Assembly (NCBI RefSeq): GCF_033568475.1
Contig: NC_133122.1
Coordinates: 148,504,861 to 148,568,860 of the forward strand
Length of the DNA stretch: 64,000 nt
Direction of reading: 5' to 3'
Source: Henckelia pumila
Taxonomy: Eukaryota; Streptophyta; Magnoliopsida; Lamiales; Gesneriaceae
The notes below the pieces were generated by a model. That model was not told the DNA's origin. It searched no databases and saw nothing but the letters and a program-made list of their open reading frames with translations. Below are positions 55,485 through 64,000 of the stretch, one piece after another. Position numbers and translations under genes: made by a program. The stretch's first letter is position 1. The number at the start of each line of letters is the position of its first letter.

Positions 55485-57174
55485 AGTCTGACAATTATTC
55501 GGGGTCCGAGATGCAATCAAAAGCATAAACATGCTACAGTACAAGTTCGATCTATTACAAAAAAGTTCTAAACATCACAACTTCTACACTCGATGCCCCA
55601 CGTCCATCTCTCAGTCCCGAGCTAATCATGATGTCTCTGACCAGCTCCTGCCCAGCTGTTACCATGCATACATACAAAGCAAAGCAACAGCCGGATAACT
55701 CCGGTGAGAATAATATTCCCAGTAAAAGCGACATAACATGCAATATCAAATAGTATATCAAAATCATGATATAACATCAACATATTTAAATGATAAATAG
55801 AATGAAATGCATGTCTTTAAAATTCGAGATTATCTAATCGGATAATCAAGGGAAAACTCCGTTCTTCGGTTGGGATCCCGAGGTCAAGATATCAAAATAA
55901 CTCTCTCGATTGAGGTGGATGATGTATATCTCAATCCTCTAGACTCTGGTGCAACTATAATGAGTATTCTGGCTCTTGGAAGATCTCAATAACCAAGACA
56001 CTCGATTATAGTCTCCAAAACGTCTAATTCGAAAAAAAATCAAATAATTAGGCTAAAAAAGAATGCATATATAAATCGTAATGCATCCAATCATAATTCA
56101 AGTAATTCAATTCATAATATGCCAAATAAGAGCATATAATCAATCAATATTTCAAATTCTCATTCAAGATCAAATAATATGTAAGTATGTGATTTCAGGA
56201 AACTCGATCTTCAAAAACTGATTCGAGTATTCATCCATGTTCGATTCGATGTAAGATTATACCTTATTCTCGATTCAAAGGTTCCACAATATGGACAAGC
56301 TACAATGTCAAAATATTTCAATCAAAATCATATTCAATCATAATAAAAAAATATGAGGTAAATCTCATTACCAATCTCGATCAATTCGTATCGATTCGAA
56401 TTCTGACAGCTCCGAGTTCAACATCCTTCAAACAAATCTGTACGAAGATGTATAATGCTCAATATAATTCATTCAAACTCAACTCAATATCAACTCAATC
56501 AATTCTAATTCAATCAACTTCCAAAACTCAGAAATTCTCAAATCGGCGGCATAACGGCTAATAAACTGCCAACTGAAAATCAACAAACATCAATATATCT
56601 ATCCAATTCAACTCATGTCATCATCAATTCATCAAAATCTCATAAAAACGCGAATATCAGATTTTATACATTCCGAATTAACTTTAAAAATTCATAACAA
56701 ATTCAAACGCTGCTATTTTTCTGAACCGTCTTAGATATACTATCACAACTATCTCAAGAACAATATATCCAATAAAAATTTGATTCCAATAACGTCTCAA
56801 AATCAAAACATGTTGTATCGTAATAAAACTTACGGTATAATGAAGCCCTCGAAGCTGTGATCGCAAATATACAATTTATTCTGAATTCTGTCGGACGGAT
56901 CGTGAATAATCGAAGCTTTGAGAAGAAAAAAATGGAGGAAAGAAGGAAGAAGGCGTGTTGGAGGAGATGAATAATAGATACATACGCCCACTCACACATA
57001 TATATATATGCCAAGTGTTATAACAATTAAAGTTTTTGCACTTTGGTCCCTGAGCTCTTTAAAAATTACAAATTAGTACTGGTCAAATTTCAATTCAATC
57101 CTCAAATTTTATAATCTCGGAATATCAATATCAATCTCAATTAATCTCAATTAAGATAATTTCGGGACGTTACA
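55188..57174 (-). repeat. 3' LTR of gypsy element 1
   Basis: On the minus strand it runs TGTAACGTCCCGAAA ... GAGGTCCTCACA (1987 bp). The purine tract (AGAGGGGGAGAAT on the minus strand, 57175-57187) precedes it. GATCA at 55183-55187 is one half of the expected target duplication; the other half is beyond the window. Near its end (55295-55395) there are several GCTCGAGCG repeats, and (AT)n at 55449-55482. Confidence 0.8.
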
Positions 57175-60100
57175 ATTCTCCCCCTCTAAGAACTGATTTA
57201 TTCCTCGAAATCGCATGCAATTCATTCACATAAGATAAAAGATAGAATCAAAGACTGAAATAATAACTATGTCTCCCAAGTCGCTTCTTCGACCCCGTGT
57301 CGGCTCCACTGAACTTTCACTAACGAAATCGACTTGTTTCTGAGCTGCTTCTCTTTTCGATCAAGAATCTCTACCGGTCGTTCAAAGTAGCTCAACGTCT
57401 CATCAAGTTCTGCCTCGTCTGGCTGAAGAACATGAGAAGGATCTGAGTGGTATTTTCGAAACATAGAGACGTGAAAGATGTCGTGAATACCAAAAAAATA
57501 CGAAGAAAGTGCAAGCGTATAGGCAAGATCGCCTAGCCTATCAAGAATCTCATAAGGTCCAGTGAATCTCGGAGATAACTTCCCTCACTTTCCAAATCTG
57601 ACAGTGCCTCTGAAAGGAAAAATCTTCATAAATACTCGGTCTCCCTGATCAAAGAACAGAGGTCTACGTCTGATATTTGCATACTTGGCCTATCTTTCTT
57701 GAGCTGTCTTCATTCTCATCTGAATGATCTTAACCTGCTCAGCCATGTCTCAAATCATATGTGGTCCCACATCAGGTGACTCAAAAATATCATCCCAATA
57801 CAGAGGAGATCTGCATTTTTTTCTTTACAAAGCTTCTAAAGGTGTCATCCCGATACTCGTCTGATAGCTGTTGTTGTACGAAAACTCAACAAGAGGTAAA
57901 AAATCTTGCCAACTAGTGCCAAAGTATAGCACTACGGCTCGCAGCATATCTTCTAAAGTATGAATCGTCCGCTCTGACTGCCCGTCAATCTGAGGATGAT
58001 ATGTCGTACTCAGATGCAATCGAGTACCAAGTGCCTCTTGAAGACTGTGTCAAAAGTGAGAAGTAAACCTAGGGTCTCTGTCTGAAACGATAGATTTAGG
58101 CACACCATGCAATCTGAAAACATCTCTAACATAGATATCGGCCATCTGATCGTGTCTGTACATCATCCTGTACGGAATAAGCAAGCAGATTTAGTCAATC
58201 TATCAATCACTACCCAAATAGCATCGCACCCTCGGACTGATCATGGTAGCTTCGTGACGAAATCCTTCGAAATGTGATCCTATTTCCACTCAGGAACAGA
58301 TAAAATGTGCAACATACCACCGGGTCTCTTTCTCTCTGCTTTCACTTGTTGACAGTTCAAACATCGGGACACAAACTTCGTAACATCTCTCTTCATCTTC
58401 TTCCACCAGAAATGATTTCTCAAATCGTTGTACATCTTTCGACCACTAGGATGAATCCTGAATCGACTGCAATGTGCCTCTCGCAAGATACGTTGTCTCA
58501 ACTCCGCAACATCGAGCACAAAAATACGATTATTCACAAATAAAGCATCATCACTGACCTGAAATTCAGACTGGTGTCCAGATCTAACTTTCTCTATCGA
58601 ATTCTGAATACCCGAATCAGATTTCTGTGCTTCTTTGATCTTCACAATCAACTCTGGTCCGGCTTGAATAGCAAAAACTTTGATAGACCTCCTATCTGTT
58701 TCAAACTCTAAACCAGAAGTACAACAATCATCGATCAAATGAGGAACACCAATAGTAGACAAAGATAGAGAACAAATCTTTCGGCTCAAGACATCAGCAG
58801 CTGCATTTGATTTCCCTGGATATTACTTGATCTCACAGTCAAAATCTTTCAGTAGACTGTAGATCTAACCATCTTCTCTGTCTCATATTCAATTAAGACT
58901 GCGAAAACAAATACTTCAAGCTTTTATGATCATAAAATATTTCAAAAGTCTTACCATAAAGATAGTGATGCCAGATCTTCAAGCAAACACAATAGCTGCA
59001 AGCTCAAGATCATGAATCGGATATCGAGTCTCATGCGGCTTCAGTTGCCTCGATGCATAAGCTATCACGTGCTTCTTTTGCATAAGAACACATCACAAAC
59101 CTCTATGAGAAGAATCGCAATAAACTGTAAAATCACCAGTACCTGAAGGAATAGACAACACCGGTGCACTGGTCAATCTTTTCTTCAACTCAACAAAACT
59201 GGCCTCACAAGCTTCGGTCCAGACAAAAGGCACATTCTTCTAAGTTAGCTGAGTAATCGGCTTCGCAATAGAGGAGAATCCCTCAATGAATCTGCGATAG
59301 TAGCCCGCTAAACCCATAAAACTTCGGATCTCAGGCACAGGTTTCGGTCTAGGCCAATTCATAACCGCTTCAATCTTGCTGAGATCAACAGAAATCCCAT
59401 CTCCGGATATAATGTGACCGAGAAAGAAAACTCGATCCAACCAAAATTTGCACTTCGATAGTTTAGCAAACAATTGTTCAGTACGCAAGGTCTGCAACAC
59501 GATTCTCAAATGCTCTGCATGATCAGTACGATTCTTCGAATAGATAAGAATATCATCAATAAAAATAATCACGAACTCATCCAGATATCTCTGAAAGACT
59601 CGGTTCATAAGACCCATAAAAACTGCTGGAGCGTTCGTCAATCCAAACGGCATGACTATAAATTCAAAGTGGTCATACCTCATTCTGAATGCAGTCTTAA
59701 GAACATCTTCCTCTCGAACTCTCAACTGATGATATCCTGATCTCAGATAAATCTTCGAATATATAGATAAACCCTGCAATTGGTCAAGAAGATCATCTAT
59801 TTGAGGCAATGAATATTTATTCTTTACCATGGCTTGGTTCAATTAACGGTAGTCGATACAGAGTCGCATTGATCCATCTTTCTTTCTCACAAAAAGAACT
59901 GAAGCGCCCCAAGGTGAAACACTAGGCCTGATGTAACCCTTGGCAATCAAATCCTCGAGTTGATCTTTCAATTATTTCAGTTCAATGGGTGTCATTCGAT
60001 AAGGATCTTTGGAAATCGGTTGAGTACCTGACATCAATTCAATGTTGAACTCGATCTCATGAGTTGGAGGTAATCCACGAATCTAATTCGGAAAGACGTT

Positions 60101-60573
60101 AGCAAATTCTCTAACCACTGGTATATCAACCAATTCGGGGCTAGATTTCAGGACATCAACTGCATATATCAAGAATCTTTTCGCACCTTTCTGTAACAAA
60201 AAAGTCATCGATAAAACAAATATCAAAGGAATCTTGGATCGAGAACCCTTACCGTAAAATTTCCACTCATCTGTCATTGCTGGTTTGAATCTAACAACTT
60301 TCTGGAAATAATCTACGGTTGCCCTGTACTTGTTTAAAGCATCTATACCAACAATGCAATCAAAATATGATAACTCAAGTACAATGCAGTCTAATTCAAT
60401 CACATTCTCTTCGAATCGAAGTTCATAGTTTCTGAATAATCTCACAGAAACAACTCCTCCACCTAAAGGTGAAGTAACAACAACTACAACAGGCAAAGGC
60501 TCAGAAGGTAAAGCATGCATCATAACAAATTTTTCAGAGATAAATGAATGAGATGCACCAGTATCTATCAACT
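57175..60573 (-). pseudogene. Ty3/gypsy chromovirus (Tekay/Del-like) polyprotein, element 1
   Basis: Reading from right to left: aspartic protease (MIDTGASHSFISEKF at 60571, ELSYFDCIVGIDAL), reverse transcriptase ([48 protein letters not shown]), RNase H (region 58800-59240, degraded), integrase zinc finger (HCSRFRIHPSGRKMYND, CLNCQQVKAERKRPGG), integrase core (TTYHPQIDGQSERTIHTLED) and a chromodomain end (RPVEILDRKEKQLRNKSI, VQWSRHGVEEATWE). Several stops and frameshifts break it. Gag and the 5' LTR are beyond the window because element 2 inserted at 60574, in the protease. Confidence 0.87.
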
Positions 60574-61871
60574 TGTAGTGACCCTTACCGAGATCACCTA
60601 CTAATCAGAAACTTAAGCATGCAAATAACTTAATTAAAACAATAAGCCAGAATAAACTGCGGAAGCAATAAACATTAATACAATCCCAAGAAAAGGAATC
60701 TGCAATTACCCAAATAGTTATACAACCAAATCAAATACTGTATTATCCAAATACATCATAAAATAACCAAGGCAAAATCCCAACTAACCGTCCACTGCCT
60801 AGCCCTTCCTGGATCCACCCGCCTCATCTAATCGCAAACCTGCCCCATGGAATAGGGTATCCAGATACACAAGGTACGAGACGTGAGCATAAAATGCTCA
60901 GTACGAGAGTATGAGTATACCATATTATATAAATACATGAATGCAAGTGTACCGCCTACTGAACTAGAGGCCAAGAATAAGATAACAAAGATAGATCGGG
61001 CCCTAGTATGTAGCATGTTGTGTCGTCGCTTCAGGAGGTGGCTCACATACCCAAAACCAGTGGATGATCCGGACCCAAATCGATGGAAGTTCATCCACTA
61101 ACAAGATAGGGTAAAACCCTACTACTAGACATCTCAAAAGAGATAGCTCAATATGCAAATGTATGCAGCATAAAATCATGCAATATAAATCATGCAGTCA
61201 CATAATACATAATACTCAGTCAGGATATCTCGAACAGTACTTTCGTACCTCAAATACAAGGCAAGCTCTACCGGCTCTAAGTCCACGCCTAAACTCCGCA
61301 CTACACTGCGAAATGATACTAATATCATTATAGTGCTCTAAAAGCCTTAACTAAGCTATTGCATACTCCTAAATATTTTTAGGAAGCAAAAGCTATACAT
61401 GCGTCCGTCGTCAGCCCGTTGTTGTCGCTTGCCTCAAAACTAGGCCACAGCTCCTCTACGACGCCTGGATTGCTATGCCACTTCCGGATTCCCAATGGGA
61501 TGCCTAGAATTCCCTAGATCTAAGTTAGAAGACTAAGGAATTGAGAGAAAAGAGATGATTGGTGCGTCTGAAAATGAATATCAGTACCCCTATTTATAGA
61601 CATCGAACAGATCCGTTCCTCCATCGTTGCGTCCGTTCGACGAACGTTGCGTCCGTTGGTCATTTCATGTGCGTACGCAATGACATATTCTTGCTCGCAC
61701 GAACGTTGCGTCCGTTCCACCTGACCCTCCGGGCCATTTCTGATCATTCTGTGTCTATTTCTGAACTTCGTTAATCCATTAAAAGTTCCCTTAATCACGT
61801 TTAACTTAAAATAACATGATTTATTGGATTGATTAACATTTAATCGCTAATTTTGGGTACGGGCTACTACA
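60574..61871 (-). repeat. 3' LTR of gypsy element 2
   Basis: Runs TGTAGTGACCC ... GGGCTACTACA (1298 bp), preceded on the minus strand by the purine tract GTGAGGGAGAA (61872-61882). CAACT at 60569-60573 is one half of the target duplication. It is related to the solo LTR at 23997-25365. Its U3 holds about four GAACGTTGCGTCCGTTC-like repeats at about 61605-61720, next to the TATTTATAG box on the other side. Confidence 0.85.
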
Positions 61872-63520
61872 TTCTCCCTCACTTAAGATATTTCGTCCTC
61901 GAAATCAGATCTTAAGTACTGAATGTAAAACAACATGTAGAAACATTCTTTATTCAAGTTAAACGTTTACAAAGTTCATAACTGGATACAATAGGGAAAT
62001 AAAATCAAAATAACACAGGATGTTTCGAACGCATCCTGCTATCGAGTTTCCAAGTGTCTTCTTCATTGCCTCGATGCTGCAACTGAACTAAAACTAGAGG
62101 AATGACTTTATTCCGCAACACCTTATCCTTATGATCCAGAATACAAATAGGCCTCTCTACATAGGTCAAATCAGTATCTAATTGGACCTCAGACGGCTGT
62201 AGAATGTGAGACTGATCCGCCACATACCGTCGCAACAGGGATACGTGGAACACATCATGAATACTGGATAAATACGGTGGCAAGGCTAAACGATAAGCCA
62301 GATCGCCAATGTTCTCCAAGATCTCAAACGGACCGATAAATCTGGGAGACAACTTACCCTTGAGGCCAAATCTGATAATCTTGCGGAAAGGTAAAACTCT
62401 CAGAAACACTTTCTCCCCAAAATCGAACTACAAAGGCCTACGCATGGTATTAGCATAGCTGGTCTGACGATATTGTGCAGTCTTAATCCATTTCTTGATC
62501 TGATCAACAATATCTGCTGCCTGCTGGACTAATTCTGGTCCCTCAGCATGTCTCTCCCCCACTTCTTCCCAGAAGAGTGGAGTACGACAACGTCGTCCAT
62601 ACAACGCCTCAAAAGGTGCCATCCCAATGCTACAATGGTAGCTGTTGTTGTACGCGAACTCAATCAATGGAAAATGATCCTGTCAGGCTGAACAAAAATC
62701 CATAACGCACGCTCGAAGCATATCCTCCAAAGTACGGATAGTGCGCTCTGTCTGACCATTTGTATCCGGATGATGGGCAGTACTCAAACTGAGAGTAGTG
62801 CACATCGCACGCTGAACACTTTCCCAGAATCTGGAAGTAAACCTGGGGTCTCGATCGCTGACAATGCTCACAGGCACTCCATGAAGTCTAACGATCTCCT
62901 GGATGTACAACCGAGCCATACGATCCACAGTGTACTCTCGGCTATAGGAAATGAAATGAGCTGACTTGGTGAGTCGGTCCACCACAACCCAGATAGCGTC
63001 ACAATTCCTCGATGATACCGGCAAATGGGTCACAAAATTCATCGTGATAAGCTCCCATTTCCACTCAGGAATAGGTAGACTGTGAAGCAAACCTCCAGGT
63101 CATCGGTGCTCTGTCTTGACCTGCTGAAAAACCAAGCATTTTGAAACATACTGATACATACTGCGTTTCATTCCCTTCCACCAAAACCGAGTACGTAGGT
63201 CCTTGTATATCTTGTTGCTTCTCGGATGAATACTCAACTTAGTGCGATGTGCTTGAGACAAGATCTCCTCTCGCAACTCTTCATCCTTTGGAATCACAAG
63301 CCTACCAGACAAACACAGAAAACCATCTGACTGATAATGAAATCTAGACGTGCTAGCCTCGTTGGCTAGACGAGCCAAACGCTGGGTCTTCGGATCAGAC
63401 ATCTGAGCTTTCCGAATCCGCGAATACAAGGCTGGCTCAGATAATATCGCAAACATCTGGATACCCTGCATACCTTTTTTGTGCTTGAAGTTATACTCTG
63501 AAGAACAACAAGCCTCGATC
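61872..63520 (-). pseudogene. Ty3/gypsy chromovirus polyprotein, element 2 (integrase end)
   Basis: From right to left: integrase zinc finger (RTKLSIHPRSNKIYKDL, FWWKGMKRSM, CLVFQQVKTEHR; 63471-63100), integrase core ([50 protein letters not shown]; 63090-62683), IEFAYNNSYHCSIGMAPFEAL (62667-62428) and C-terminal region with chromodomain (GKLSPRFIGPFEIL, HDVFHVSLLRRY, HRGNEEDTWK; 62409-62005). The zinc finger has Phe where the first Cys of the last pair is expected (CLVFQQV). Three stops separate the pieces. The upstream part is cut by a hAT MITE at 63528. Confidence 0.85.
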
Positions 63521-63527
63521 TCACGAG

Positions 63528-64000
63528 TAGAGCCGTCAATTTAGGTTAGGCCCGCCGGGTTGGCCCAGCCCGCCACGTAATTTAAGTGGGTTGGGTTGAA
63601 ATTTTTTCAACCCAACAAAATGTGGGCCTAGATGGGCCAACCCGCCTAGGCCCGCGACCCATGCGGGTTGGCCCGCCGCGGGCCTAGGTTGGCCCGCGGG
63701 CCTGAAAAATTAATAATTTATTTTTATTTTTATTGTTATATATGTATTTTTTAATAAAAGTTGTGATTTATTTTTGTATTAATTAATTTATATAAAATTT
63801 ACACACATGAAATCAATAATTAAAATTTTTATTAATATGTTTCTATTAATATTTATTTATGAAATTATATTTATAATTAATTATAATATTTTTTATTTAT
63901 TTTTATTTGTCGTGATCCAAACCACGGGCCGGCCCGCCTAACCCGCAACCCAACTTGGGTTGGGTTGAGGATTTCCAGCCCGCCATCGACCCGTCAAAAG
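63528..64000. mobile_element. hAT-type MITE, left part (continues beyond the window)
   Basis: It starts TAGAGCCGTCAATTTAGG and is followed by GGCCCGCCGGGTTGGCCC-type repeats, an AT-rich centre and, near 63920-63990, the inverted counterpart (GGGCCGGCCCGCC, then CCCGCCATCGACCCGTCAA). The end would be about TTGACGGCTCTA just past the window. CTCACGAG at 63520-63527 is the predicted 8-bp duplication. Confidence 0.7.

Overview
The window is nuclear plant DNA, almost certainly from a eudicot. It has four intron-bearing genes with canonical GT-AG splice sites, set in AT-rich intergenic DNA packed with plant transposable elements. I saw no tRNA, rRNA, CRISPR array or bacterial-type operon.

Host genes. 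(1) A complete raffinose-synthase/alkaline alpha-galactosidase family gene (SIP2-like) on + at 10834-14833, with 12 coding exons, 755 residues, a long 5'UTR intron and a G-box/TATA promoter. (2) A papain-type cysteine protease on - at 15222-16513, with two exons and 348 residues, convergent with gene 1. (3) A GH28 polygalacturonase on + at 44437-47765, with nine exons including a 21-bp micro-exon and 464 residues. (4) A peroxisomal hotdog thioesterase of the DHNAT type on - at 48408-49899, with three coding exons, 162 residues and a C-terminal AKL. All four reading frames join without a break and keep their catalytic or diagnostic residues. They do not form a pathway.

Transposon layout. 1-9000 holds AT-rich repeats, two hAT insertions with perfect 8-bp target duplications (2950-3893, 4721-5378) and diverged local duplications. 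18277-31880 is a CACTA element left half whose TNP2 transposase gene is broken by two hAT-type insertions and by a Ty3/gypsy (Athila/Tat-like, tRNA-Asp primer) gag-protease element; that element itself carries a solo LTR with a perfect 5-bp duplication. 31983-38777 is a complete LTR retrotransposon with target duplication ACTTG but no recognisable gag or pol (a LARD-type non-autonomous element). 38985-39535 is an LTR fragment of a related family. 39752-40671 holds two MITE-like elements. 53317-64000 is a second nest: a copia 3' fragment with a hAT MITE, then a chromodomain-bearing gypsy element, then a second gypsy chromovirus inside it, then another hAT MITE at the right edge.

Main points for a second look: the coding-free LTR element; arrays of short pseudo-palindromes upstream of the TATA box in the LTRs of three related families, each with its own motif, two of them sharing a paired TGACG box; the gag-protease-only Athila-like element with an extra ORF, a GC-rich tract and a second polypurine tract; hAT derivatives that keep only a transposase dimerisation region; and stop codons in the dead elements that mostly look like C-to-T deamination.
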